Shown in pieces: positions 32,766-43,000 of a stretch of DNA of 64,000 bases (position 1 is its first letter; every line of letters starts with the position of its first letter). The notes below the pieces were generated by a model. The model ran no database searches, was not told where the DNA came from, and was given only the letters and a program-made list of their open reading frames with translations. A program made the position numbers and the translations under genes. The DNA is from Abditibacteriaceae bacterium (GTDB lineage: Bacteria > Armatimonadota > Abditibacteriia > Abditibacteriales > Abditibacteriaceae). Location: contig JAFAZH010000021.1 in the NCBI GenBank assembly GCA_019239895.1, forward strand, positions 1-64,000, read 5' to 3'.

Positions 32766-32823
32766 CAAATTTTGCGCGACAAGGACGCAAAATGTTAACT
32801 TACGCTGTTTTATCTCTTTTGGA

Positions 32824-34389
32824 TCAGTTACGACCTTCAACCTGCACGTCATCGAAGTCGAGGGTGCCACTCATGTTGACCAATTCGGGTTTTAGGATGA
32901 TCGAGACAGCACCAGCGGGAACCGTTGTTTCAACCTCGATAGTTTTCCAGTCACTATCCTTCGTGAGCGATGGCATGGGGGGCCAGGGGCCGATTTTATC
33001 GCCTTTAGCGTCCAGAAAGTCATACGCCAATTCTGCCGCCGACCAACCGCCGGTGCTTTTGAGGTCATGTGCCCGCATTCGCACGCGAATTTTGAGGTGC
33101 CTCCACTGGGGGTCAAGTTGGAACGCGCCTTCGATGTGAATATCGGGGCCTTCGGCTTTGGTTAAGCGCAAAAAATGGTTGCCATTTTCGGCTGCGATGA
33201 TGGTGCGCGGGGAGTCTTCCAGGTGCCAGCCAGACGGTTGACCATTGGCATTAAGCTGCTCGAAACGGCCCTCTGGCAGACCGGGCCGAATCGGTAAAGG
33301 ATCAAGGGGATCAGCACGAGTCAGCTTAATGTCGTCGTAATCAATTTCGCCCACTGTGTGCAGCATTTGCGGCGAGAGAATTATAAAAGCGGCATTGTCG
33401 GGAATGTTGATCTCGACGGTTTCATCCACCCAGTCGGTGTCCTTGATTAGCTCAAATCCTGGTGGCCAGGGGCCAACGCGATTGAGGGCTTCGTCTAAAA
33501 AGACGGTCGCCAGGCGTGCATTATCGGTGCGCTCTGGCCCGATGCGCAAGGCCGAGCCACGTAGCCGTGCTGTCAGTTTGACCCGCTTCCAGGTCGGGTC
33601 TAAGCGCACGATGGCATCTACTTCCAGGGTATCTTTGGCCTGGTCGTTACGCAAGCGCAGGAAATGGTTGCCGTCTTCATCTAGGATTTTCATGCGGCGC
33701 GTATCGCTTAAATCCCAGCCCTCCGGGGTGCCATGCGCTCCCCGCGTCTCGAAGTCCTGCTGCATGATGCCATCGCGCAGGGGGATGCCCGCAAAGTGCA
33801 GCGTGTTGGGCAAGACCTGAATGTCGTCAAAATCCGCCTGGCCGCTGTTGACCAATTCCGGTTGCAGGCGCAGCGAGACCGTGCCACGGGGCACCGCAAT
33901 TCTGGCGCTATAGCCATCCCACGGCTTGCTGCGGGCGAGGGTGGGCAGGAGTTCGAGGGATTGCACCCGGACTTTTTGACCATCTGCCTTTACGAAAATA
34001 CAGTTGAGCCGCGCAATGGGCTTATGACCTCCCGCGGCCATTAAGCGCAGCCGCACCCGTAGCTCCAATGTTTTCCAGGTGGCGTCAACAGGCAGCTCGC
34101 AGAAGACGGCCTGGGTGGTGCCATCTTGCTCGTTTTTCAGGCGCAGGAAATGATTGCCCCCTTCCTCACTGATGCTGCTGGTGTGGCCGTCCATTGGACT
34201 CCAGTGGCGCGGCTGCTGGTTGGCGTCTAACTCTTCAAAGGTGCCATCCGCGAAAACATTGGCAGTCTCAAGCGAAGCCATCGCTTGCACCGGAGTTTGC
34301 GCTACGCTGTGACTAAGGCCAACCAGTAAAAGGAAAACTGGGGCACGGCAGGGACTGAGTCGTCGCCCTAGAGAGAAAAGCTGCTGCAT
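32824..34389 (-). CDS. Exported protein with three CBM-like beta-sandwich repeats
   Basis: A 521-aa protein with a signal peptide (CRAPVFLLLVGLSHSVAQ) and three repeats of about 155 residues. Each repeat has a FEELDANQQPRHW/FEQLNANGQPSGW-type opening, then GNHFLRLKNEQDG/GNHFLRLTKAEGP, WKTLELRVRLRL, KSKPWDG/SDWVDETVEI, and a closing DFDDIQV/DYDDIKL/DFDDVQV. The jelly-roll pattern with a terminal DFDDV is typical of carbohydrate-binding-like modules in surface proteins. No catalytic module is present. It is probably a cell-surface or secreted sugar-binding protein. Confidence 0.7.
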   Translation of the reverse strand: MQQLFSLGRRLSPCRAPVFLLLVGLSHSVAQTPVQAMASLETANVFADGTFEELDANQQPRHWSPMDGHTSSISEEGGNHFLRLKNEQDGTTQAVFCELPVDATWKTLELRVRLRLMAAGGHKPIARLNCIFVKADGQKVRVQSLELLPTLARSKPWDGYSARIAVPRGTVSLRLQPELVNSGQADFDDIQVLPNTLHFAGIPLRDGIMQQDFETRGAHGTPEGWDLSDTRRMKILDEDGNHFLRLRNDQAKDTLEVDAIVRLDPTWKRVKLTARLRGSALRIGPERTDNARLATVFLDEALNRVGPWPPGFELIKDTDWVDETVEINIPDNAAFIILSPQMLHTVGEIDYDDIKLTRADPLDPLPIRPGLPEGRFEQLNANGQPSGWHLEDSPRTIIAAENGNHFLRLTKAEGPDIHIEGAFQLDPQWRHLKIRVRMRAHDLKSTGGWSAAELAYDFLDAKGDKIGPWPPMPSLTKDSDWKTIEVETTVPAGAVSIILKPELVNMSGTLDFDDVQVEGRN

Positions 34390-34486
34390 GGCTTCTATTA
34401 TAACGTGCTCTTCAGGTTTCCTCTAAAACAACATGCCCCTAGGCTTTGGCCTATCATTTGGTCAAGGCGCAGCCGGGTGCCCGCCC

Positions 34487-35329
34487 TTAGTCTGTGGCAG
34501 GAGCGCCCTGTGGCAAGGGCGTGGCGGTTGGTGTTGCGGGGCCGAAGCGTAGAACAGTTGTGGCAGGCTTGGGCGTCTTTTTAGGATGGGGATTAGTGGC
34601 TACAATCATTTTGGCCTGCTTGAGTATCGTGTTGATTTTGCCCCAGCCCCAGTTGAGTTCGGGCACACGGCCCAATTCATGCTCGCGCTGTTCCGTCGTA
34701 GCGACCTGGGCATCATAGGCCGCCGCCTCTGGCTCGTGGCTGAGGGTTTCCACCGTGGCCACCACCCGGCTGTCGGCGACGTTGAGGGCAATGAGGGCCT
34801 TGCAAGCGTCCAGGCGCACATTCCAGGACGCGTGGTGCAGGAGGCCAAACAACGGCTTGACCACAGCCGCCCCGCCGCGCCGCCGCAGGGCCGCGATAGC
34901 CACGCGCACAACTTGCTCGTTTTTATCTTTAAGCGACTGGATAAAGGCTTGCTGCACGTCCAGCGACTGATCGGAGAGCAGCGCCACAGCACAACACAGG
35001 CGCACTTCTCCCGCCGGGTCATTGAGCAAATGTTGGAGGAAGGCGTTGGTCACTCTGGGCGAGGCGTTGGTGTTAACTAGATAAGAAACGGCACGGCTGC
35101 GCGTGACCGCGTCGGAGTCGTCGGCTAAACGCAGCAGAGCTTGCTGGTTTTCCTGTGGGTAATCGGCCTGAAGTGCCGTGAGGTCGCTCACTCGCTGTTG
35201 CAGGTCTTCATTATGGAGGGCAGCGCTAACGCGATAAGGCACCAGGGCAAGATTAATCAAGGGCCAAGCCGGAATCGCCAGCAAGAGCAGAATAATGATG
35301 CCTAAGCCGATTCTCGCAACGGTTCGCAA
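34487..35329 (-). CDS. Membrane-anchored HEAT-repeat protein
   Basis: A 280-aa protein with one N-terminal TM anchor (IGLGIIILLLLAIPAWPLIN). It is followed by about five HEAT/Armadillo-type helical repeats (LADDSDAVTRSRAVSYLVNT, LLNDPAGEVRLCCAVALLSD, SLKDKNEQVVRVAIAALRRR, LLHHASWNVRLDACKALIAL) and a Pro/Thr-rich tail. It would act as a protein-binding scaffold at the membrane. A truncated, diverged copy of its 5' end lies 4.3 kb away at 39592-39727. Confidence 0.8.
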   Translation of the reverse strand: MRTVARIGLGIIILLLLAIPAWPLINLALVPYRVSAALHNEDLQQRVSDLTALQADYPQENQQALLRLADDSDAVTRSRAVSYLVNTNASPRVTNAFLQHLLNDPAGEVRLCCAVALLSDQSLDVQQAFIQSLKDKNEQVVRVAIAALRRRGGAAVVKPLFGLLHHASWNVRLDACKALIALNVADSRVVATVETLSHEPEAAAYDAQVATTEQREHELGRVPELNWGWGKINTILKQAKMIVATNPHPKKTPKPATTVLRFGPATPTATPLPQGAPATD

Positions 35330-35385
35330 CGCAGCGCCCCTTCCGTAAATTTCACCTCGACGACCAAGAATTCAGTGTATCCTAA

Positions 35386-35667
35386 GTGGCTGAACAAGAT
35401 TCTCGACTTGCGCCAACATTATGGCTTAGGCGCGGTGTGCATCAGCCTCGTCTCACTGGCAAAGTGGAGCGATCACATCCTACTGATGAGGAGGAATTCT
35501 ACCACTTAATTGAAGGAGTGGTGCTTGAAGATGCCGGAGGCTTCAACCATAAGTTGCCGGAGTGGGAGCACTCCTATAACTATAATCGCCTACCCTCAGC
35601 CTTAGATGGCCACAGCCCGTACGAGCGTCTCCGGCAGAAGGCAGGCTTAAGCCGCTGCACTATAGCT
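35386..35667 (+). pseudogene. IS481/IS3-type transposase remnant
   Basis: The frame contains QPRLTGKVERSHPTDEEEFY, then WEHSYNYNRLPSALDGHSPY and ERLRQK, which is the end of the DDE integrase core of IS481-like transposases (the Glu in KVERSH is the third catalytic acid). The N-terminal HTH and first two Asp are absent, and no inverted repeats were found. It is a dead fragment between the HEAT gene and the giant surface protein. Confidence 0.75.
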
Positions 35668-35735
35668 TCCTTTTTGGCTTCCTTTGTAAACCCCTTCTGG
35701 CCTACTGACAATGGGAACTCCATAAGAGGACTGAA

Positions 35736-38700
35736 TCAGCGTGCCACGGACGGCCCAAAAACGCCATTCATATTGCCGTTAGAGAGATCTCTTAAATTGC
35801 GCCAGGCTCCCGCAACTCTATCACCGGAGTGTAGTATTTTCTGTGCTAAAGCTAATGTGACACTATTGGTTTTGGTGTCATAACTGGCACTTTCCACCTC
35901 AACTTCACGACCGTTCACTAAAATACTATAATGTTGCGGATCACTGGCGCTCTCGGCGTCCAGTGATCCTGTAAAGCGTAACTGGATACTACTCGTCGCC
36001 ACTGAGGCAGTAGCACGCGAGAGCAGGATCGTAGATGGGCGCACGCCTTGGTTGGTGGCATTACTGCGCGCGACATCCAGGGCAACACCGAAGACAACAG
36101 ACTGAACCAGAGGTGCGCTGACATGGAAGGCTCGGTCTATGGCCCGCACCGTCAGGGTGTAACCGCCCTTGGGCAGGTTGTTGGGCAAAGTGAGGTTCCA
36201 ACTCTGGCTGCTCACCTTCACCGTATTCAGCAAAGGAGCGTTGCTGCCAAAGCTGTTGACTACCCTATAGCTCCCTAACACCGCGCGGGTAGTGAACTGT
36301 GGCGTCATGCCTAGCGAGGACCAGTCGTAGTACAGGCCCCCCTTACCTTGCAGCGTCACCACCACGGTCAAAATACCGCTGCCGCTGTCGGTTGCGGTCC
36401 CGAAAGCACCGGCATCACTGGCACTACTCAGTTGCACCGACGGCGGCGTGAGATCCGTGCCAGCACCGGCGAAGTTCTGATTGAGCGCGGACGAAGCGCC
36501 AATGGTCTCCGTGCTCAAGGTCGGGCTAAAGAACACACCGGGTAGGGCGGGAACGATGGTGTAAACGCCGGGCTGCACCACAAAGACGTAGCGGCCCGCG
36601 GCATTGGTGGTGCGCTGCACTAGAGCGGGGTTGCCGGTCAGCAAAACCGGGTCCACCACGCCCGTCGCCAACGCGGTCGGATCATTGCCACTCAGCAGGA
36701 ACACCGGAACCCTGGGCACCGGGCCGGTGGTACTGGAAACACCGGGTATTGTGGCCGTGCCACGGGTCACGGTGCCGCTGATAATGAGCACAACGGTAAA
36801 GGGAGTGCTGCTACTAACAGTGCCATTAGGCGTCACCACGCGCACTGGCCCGGTAGTAGCTCCCGCCGGGACGGTGACGAGCACGCGCGTCGCCGTGGAT
36901 TGCGCGGTATTGACGGCGGCCTGCACTCCATTAAAGAATACAGCGGCCCCACTCAGGTTCGTGCCGTTGATGGCGACAGTGCTACCCACCGCGCCACTGG
37001 TGGAGCTGAGGCTGGTCAGCGTTGGCACCTGAGGTGTCACGTGCCCCAGGGCTACCGTCACGCCCGTATCACCATACTGAGCCACAAACGGTGCTGTCAC
37101 GCTATTGAAGGTGCCGCTGTGATTGTTGTAGGTCATCACTTGAAAGCGATTGGCCGACGTGGGACGAAAGCCATTAATCAGACTCAGGTTGAGCGTACCG
37201 CCCATCGTGGCTTTCCCGCTGACAAGAAGTTGGCTGAACCCGGTGCCGGGTGCAGTGCCGCCTAAAGCGATATCCAGTTGGCCTCTGCCATTCTGCGTGT
37301 AACTACCGCGAATGGTAATGGCACCGCGTGGCACCGGTCGAATAACGCCGCCACTGTTAACGACAGTAACATCACTTTGGTATGAATACAACCAACCGGA
37401 GCCAGTCACCACGCCACCCTGGATCATGATAGGATTAGCACTATTCGCTCCCAGACTGCCGCCATTCAAAAGCATCTGCCCGCCATCTTGGGTAAAACTG
37501 CCTCTACTGCCGTTATAGATTCCGCCACAGAGCCAGAGATTGCCGCTACGCGCTTCAATCGTGCCGCTGTTGATAGTAGTGAGGTCCTGTATGGTATTAA
37601 AATTCGTGCCGCCGGATTTGCGGATGACGCCGCCAGCCAGGTTGTGCAATACGGGTGGCGCTGCCGCGCTGCCATTGCGCCCATCCAGGTCGTCGCCGTT
37701 AGGGTCATCCGAGGCGAAATCTAACAGACCACCACTGGCATTATTGAAGAGGGCGGTGCCTGCTAAAAACAGATTGCGTATGGGGGTCACCGTCCCCTTG
37801 TTTACAACCGTATGTCCGGCTAAGGTTCCCCCTATCGTCTGCACGTGAAAGCCGGGCGCAAAGGTGGTCTTGCCGGGGCCAATGAGGTAGCCGCCCCACT
37901 GGAAAACGCCGGTGCCCTCCATCGTAAACGTACCCGCCAGCGTGCCGTAGGAGCCAACAGCCGAGCCGTAGGTGTCGGAGCGGAGGGTGCCGTTGATGGT
38001 GATGGTGCCAGTGGCGGTGCGGGTCAGACTGCTCGCGGTGTCATAGGAGGTGTCCAACCGGCAGGCACCGGGACCGGTCACGAGCGTGCCATCATTGAGC
38101 GCCACCCGGCCACCCCCGTGATTGACGTTATCCAGCACCAGGATATTGTTGCTTGTATCGGTGCCCTGGGCATCTATTTGACCGCTATTGGTGAAGACAA
38201 TATCTTCCAGGGTGAAAGACACAGCTCCCGTGTTTACATTGGCCACCTGGCGCAGGATGCCGCCCGCTTGGTTATTCAATTGCGGATTGCGGCCATGCCC
38301 ATCCCAGGTCAACAGCCCGCCGCCCTGCGCGCCAAACACGCCGCCCGCCAGGTTATTGATAACGGCGCCGTTATCTGCCAGCAGTCTCTCGCCGCTCACA
38401 ATGGTGACCACCCCGGAGTTGTTGATCGTGTGCCCATTGAGATTGACGGTGCTACTGGCCACGCGCGGCGTCACAGTCCTGGCCGTCTGAGATGTCAAAG
38501 TCACGGGATCGTGCGTGAAGTAAACGTGGAAACCCCGCGCTGTAGTGGTGATGCCCGCGCCGCTAAGGTTGGAGTCGTCCTGACATTGAAGAGCGCCAGA
38601 CCCGGTCAGGGTGTGGGTGCCGCCGAACACGCAGCCACCTGTCATATGGCAATCCGCATTGATGGTGATGGTGCCGGTGGCGGTGAGATTGCCGCCCGCC

Positions 38701-39419
38701 CAAATACAGGTCGAGGGGCCCGTGATAACAGTGCCATCGCGCAACTGCCCGGTGAACCGGGAATCGCCGCCCAGCACCAGGCGCATCGAGGTGCCTTCCA
38801 CATCCAGCGTGCCACTGTTGTCCAGGAGAACAGTAAGAATATCCAGATTACCCGCACCACCTGCCCCTCCGGGAATCGGATCATCAACGCGCAAAGTCGC
38901 CCCGACGGCATTGACCAGTTTAGGTTGAGCGCCGTTGCCCTGCCATTCCATGTTCCGGCTAGACCGAAAATCCAGGAGACCGCCCGTTAGATTGTTAAGC
39001 GTCGCGCCATTGTCCAGCACCAGATAGCCCTGGAAATCAACAACATCGAAGACCATTGTGCCCGCATTATTGACGGTGGCGCCATTGGCACTGAATCTAC
39101 TCTTAACGGTCAGCGTCCGGCCCGCCGGGATGGTCAAAGTCTGCCCGCCACTGCCATCGCCCAGCAACAACTGGCAGGTGTCATCCACATCCAGCGTGAC
39201 GGTATAAGCGCCGGACAGCGTAATGTCCGCCGCATCATTGGTGGGCAAACGATGCTGGCCATTATCATCCTGCCAATTGTTCGGGTCGCTCCAGTTGCCA
39301 CCGGCAGCGTTGATCCAATGCACATTCGCCGAAGCCGTGCCGGTGCATGACATTAAACACAGCAACAGCCCCACCAGAGCGGGCAAAAAGGACAACCAGG
39401 ATTGGACTCGGATACCCAT
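35736..39419 (-). CDS. Large exported repeat protein with IPT/TIG domain
   Basis: A protein of about 1,227 aa. Signal peptide (WLSFLPALVGLLLCLMSC) and then HWINAAGGNWSDPNNWQD, the opening typical of autotransporter-like passenger domains. Residues to about 800 are short beta-helix turns (TINNSGVVTIVSGERLLADN, GGVIRKSGG). An IPT/TIG domain follows (TSLSSTSGAVGSTVAINGTN), then a carboxypeptidase-regulatory-like domain (TTNAAGRYVFVVQPGVYTIV) and a C-terminal module (about residues 1130-1227: SSIQLRFTGSLDAESASDPQ, HYSILVNGREVEVESASYD). That module recurs at the end of the 2,600-aa protein encoded at 40053. The ATG at 39419 is preferred because GGGGGT precedes it. Probably a cell-surface adhesin or matrix protein. 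Confidence 0.78.
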   Translation of the reverse strand: MGIRVQSWLSFLPALVGLLLCLMSCTGTASANVHWINAAGGNWSDPNNWQDDNGQHRLPTNDAADITLSGAYTVTLDVDDTCQLLLGDGSGGQTLTIPAGRTLTVKSRFSANGATVNNAGTMVFDVVDFQGYLVLDNGATLNNLTGGLLDFRSSRNMEWQGNGAQPKLVNAVGATLRVDDPIPGGAGGAGNLDILTVLLDNSGTLDVEGTSMRLVLGGDSRFTGQLRDGTVITGPSTCIWAGGNLTATGTITINADCHMTGGCVFGGTHTLTGSGALQCQDDSNLSGAGITTTARGFHVYFTHDPVTLTSQTARTVTPRVASSTVNLNGHTINNSGVVTIVSGERLLADNGAVINNLAGGVFGAQGGGLLTWDGHGRNPQLNNQAGGILRQVANVNTGAVSFTLEDIVFTNSGQIDAQGTDTSNNILVLDNVNHGGGRVALNDGTLVTGPGACRLDTSYDTASSLTRTATGTITINGTLRSDTYGSAVGSYGTLAGTFTMEGTGVFQWGGYLIGPGKTTFAPGFHVQTIGGTLAGHTVVNKGTVTPIRNLFLAGTALFNNASGGLLDFASDDPNGDDLDGRNGSAAAPPVLHNLAGGVIRKSGGTNFNTIQDLTTINSGTIEARSGNLWLCGGIYNGSRGSFTQDGGQMLLNGGSLGANSANPIMIQGGVVTGSGWLYSYQSDVTVVNSGGVIRPVPRGAITIRGSYTQNGRGQLDIALGGTAPGTGFSQLLVSGKATMGGTLNLSLINGFRPTSANRFQVMTYNNHSGTFNSVTAPFVAQYGDTGVTVALGHVTPQVPTLTSLSSTSGAVGSTVAINGTNLSGAAVFFNGVQAAVNTAQSTATRVLVTVPAGATTGPVRVVTPNGTVSSSTPFTVVLIISGTVTRGTATIPGVSSTTGPVPRVPVFLLSGNDPTALATGVVDPVLLTGNPALVQRTTNAAGRYVFVVQPGVYTIVPALPGVFFSPTLSTETIGASSALNQNFAGAGTDLTPPSVQLSSASDAGAFGTATDSGSGILTVVVTLQGKGGLYYDWSSLGMTPQFTTRAVLGSYRVVNSFGSNAPLLNTVKVSSQSWNLTLPNNLPKGGYTLTVRAIDRAFHVSAPLVQSVVFGVALDVARSNATNQGVRPSTILLSRATASVATSSIQLRFTGSLDAESASDPQHYSILVNGREVEVESASYDTKTNSVTLALAQKILHSGDRVAGAWRNLRDLSNGNMNGVFGPSVAR

Positions 39420-39591
39420 CAATGACCCCCGTAAACGGACCTCTGATTTAGGGCGAAACAGAGGGGAGGCTGCCCTAAATGGCAAGGTGCTGTTATTGTA
39501 AGGGAGAACTATTTAACTGTCAATTTCGCGGTGATAGATTCAGGACGCCAGGCGGAAAATTGACAACTTCTTGATGGGCATGAAACGGCGG

Positions 39592-39727
39592 CCATATGGA
39601 GAGCGGCGTTGACGTGGTAAGGCACCAGGGCGCGATTAATCAGGGGCCAAGCCGGAATCGCTAACAAGAGCAGAATAAAGATGCCTAAACCAATTCTGGC
39701 TACTGTTCTCAACGCCGTGCCCCTCAC
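39592..39727 (-). pseudogene. 5' fragment of a HEAT-protein gene copy
   Basis: RTVARIGLGIFILLLLAIPA then WPLINRALVPYHVNAALH repeats the first 40 residues of the protein encoded at 34487-35329 with about four changes. Similarity then ends abruptly at the ALH residue. No repeats of the HEAT domain follow. Confidence 0.7.
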
Positions 39728-39869
39728 AAGAATTTAACTTAACCTGTAGCTGAGTTTATCCCAAGCGGCTTTATTGGCGGAGCGACGCGGAGGGATAGAG
39801 GATAGAGGATTGTAGGGGCTAAGCAGAGGGCAGTTTTCGCTCTTTGGTTAGCGATCTTCGATCTTCTAT

Positions 39870-39899
39870 TTGACACAAAAAGAGAAATTCGCTTATAAT
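39870..39899 (+). promoter_or_regulatory. Consensus sigma-70 promoter
   Basis: TTGACA (39870-39875) and TATAAT (39894-39899), both perfect, are separated by 18 bp, about 155 bp before the giant surface-protein gene. This is the strongest sigma-70-like promoter I see in the window. Confidence 0.75.
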
Positions 39900-40052
39900 C
39901 TGCGCACCTCCCGTATGCCTCTGCCCCATCTTGATGAGACATGCCAGTGCCCTATGATAAGAGCATCTGATAAGAGCGTTTAGAGCGGTCGTTGCCAGAG
40001 CGGTTGTCGTGTTGCATGTTGCCATTCCAAATTGAATGAGGGGAGTCTCTCT

Positions 40053-43000
40053 ATGAAAAAGCGGATTCAGCCGGAAAGTCGTCAGAGTCGTTGGTTCAGC
40101 CGTTGTTTCAGTGGGTGGCTCCTGGCACTGTGCCTGGTAGCGGGTCTGTCCCGTCCGGCTGCGGTCAAGGCGGCGACGATTACTGTTACCTCGGCGGGTG
40201 ATACGGTCGCCGTAGATGGCCTGGTCACCCTGCGCGAAGCGATTCAGTCGGCTAATGCTAATGCCGATGCCAATGCTGATGTCACGGCGAATCGCGTTGG
40301 CGGTTATACCTCACCCTCCGCTGATACCATTAATTTCAACATCGCCGGTAATGGTGTGCATAGCATCGCGCTGACCTCCGCCTTGCCTAGCATTACTGAT
40401 CCTGTCGTCATCAATGGTTACAGTCAACCTGGCGCGTCTCAGAATAACAACTTTTACGGTGATAACGCGATCTTGCAAATCCAGTTGGATGGCACCAGTG
40501 CGGGGGCTAACGTTAATGGTTTGACCATTTCTGCCGGTGCCTGTACCATTGAGGGTTTGGTTATCAATCACTTTAAATCCACTGGCATCGTGCTGATCAC
40601 CAATGGCAGTAACAGCATTTTGGGCAACTTCATCGGCACCGACGCCAATGGCACGGGCGCTGCTGGCAACGGGGTGGATGGGGTGTTCGTGGGGAGTGGT
40701 TCTGGCGGCAATCTCATTGGTTCGGACTATACGACGCGTAACGTTATCTCCAGCAACGGCTTTCACGGCGTTGACCTGAATGCTGCTGGAACTGGCAACG
40801 TGGTGCGGGCCAATTACATCGGCACTGACAAGAATGGCACCGCTGCCCTGGGCAATGGCGCGGATGGGGTTGTCGTCAACGGTACTTCCAATGCTGCTAT
40901 CGGCGGCAACTTTTTTTTCGGGACGGGGAACCTCGTTTCCGGCAATACGAACTACGGTGTGGAAGTCGTCAATAGCACGGCGGCGGGCAACGTGGTGCAG
41001 GGCAATTCCATCGGCACCGACGCTTCAGGTTCTGTAGCGCTCCCGAATGGACTCAGTGGCGCTATCCTCAATGGTGCTCCCAACAACGTCGTGGGCGGCA
41101 CCCTGACCGGAGTGCGCAACCTTATCTCTGGCAATGGTCAACGCGGCGTTATCATCGCGGGCGGCAACGCGATGGGTAATAAAGTGCAAGGCAATTATAT
41201 TGGCACCGATGGGTCGGGGACTGTGGCCTTGGGCAACCACGGCAACGGCGTCCTGGTGTTCGGTGGCGCGAGCAATACTCTCATCGGCGGCAGCACGGCG
41301 GGCGCTCGTAATATCATCTCCGGTAACCTTGACGGTATCTGGATTAATTTCGACGCCAGCAACGTGACCGTGCAAAACAATTACATCGGCTTGAACTCAG
41401 CGGGCACAGCGGCCATTCCCAACAGCGATTTTGCCGGGATCCTCGTCTTAGGGCCGAATAACGTAATCGGCGGCAGCACGAGTGCAACCCGCAACGTCAT
41501 ATCGGGTAATAGCGGGTATGGCATTGAAATCTCCGGGGGCGGCGCGTCGGGCAACACCGTGCAAGGCAATTATATTGGCACCAATGCGGCTGGCACTGTG
41601 GCTATCGGCAACGGCAGCAACGGCGTGGTCATCGTGGATAGTCCAAACAACGTGATCGGCGGCAGCACGAGCGGGGTGCGCAACGTCATAGCGGGTAACA
41701 TCGGGTATGGCATTGAAATCGCGGATGCTCCGGCAACGGGCAACACCGTGCAAGGCAATTATATTGGCACCGACGCCAGTGGCAACGCTAAGCTTGGCAA
41801 TTTCGGTGGTGTCTTCGTGGCAGGTGCGCCCGCCAGCATTATCGGTGGCCCCACGCCAGGCGCGGGCAACCTGATCTCCGGCAATAATTTTAATGGCCTT
41901 GTGCTGTCGAATAACAACACCACTGACACTATTGTGCAGGGCAATTACATTGGCACCAATGCGGCGGGCACTGCGGCCCTGGGTAACTCCGGCAACGGTG
42001 TGGAATTGGATCTCTGTTCCAACAACATCATCGGTGGCATTGGGCCAGGCACGGGCAACTTGATTTCGGGCAATGCCATCGGGGTTGATTCTTTCTTTGC
42101 GAATAATAATATCCTCCAGGGCAACTTGATCGGCACGGCGGCCAATGGTACTTCGCCGCTGGGTAATACAGCAAATGGCATCAGCTTTGTGTTTAGCAAT
42201 AATAACGTAGTCGGCGGCTCGCCCGGCGGCGGCCCGCCGAATGCAGGTAACATCATCGCTTTCAATGCCGCGTCCGGTATCACGACCGCCACCGGTTCCG
42301 GCGGCGCTGGCAACTCGTTTCTCGGCAACTCCATTTTTTCCAACGGGGGACTGGGCATTGATTTGGATAATAATGGGGTTACGCCCAATGACACTGGCGA
42401 TGCGGATACTGGCTCTAATAACCTCCAAAACTATCCCGTCATCGCGCGGGCTATCACGGCGGGCAGCACCACCACGGTTGTGGGAAGCCTGAACTCGTTG
42501 GCCAAGACCACGTTCACCCTGGAATTCTTCGCTAATCCGGTGGCTGATCCGTCGGGCTTTGGCGAGGGACAGACCTATCTTGACACGCGTGCCGTGACCA
42601 CGGATGCGGCGGGCAACGCTAACTTTTCCTTTACCTTGCCTTTAAGCGTGGCGGTGGGACAATTCATTACCGCGACGGCCACCAACAACGCGACCGGCGA
42701 TACTTCGGAGTTTGCGCAGGACGTGGCCGTCACCACCGGCACGGCGTTTGTCGTCAACTCAACGGCGGATACCGCCGATGCCAATCCCGGCGATGGGGCG
42801 TGTGATGTAGACCCCGCCACACCGGGCAGCCAATGCACACTGCGGGCGGCCATCCAGGAAAGCAATGCCTTGCCGGGATTAGATACGATCAATTTCAACA
42901 TTCCTGGCGGGGGCGTGCAGACTATTACCCCGGCCTCGGCGCTGCCCGTGATTACTCAACCCGTCATCATTGACGGCTTCAGCCAGCCGGGTAGCACGTC

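Noticed and set aside
37845..38990. 381-aa plus-strand ORF
   Set aside because: It is antisense to the IPT/beta-helix surface protein; its composition (His/Ala/Arg-rich) is that of a shadow.
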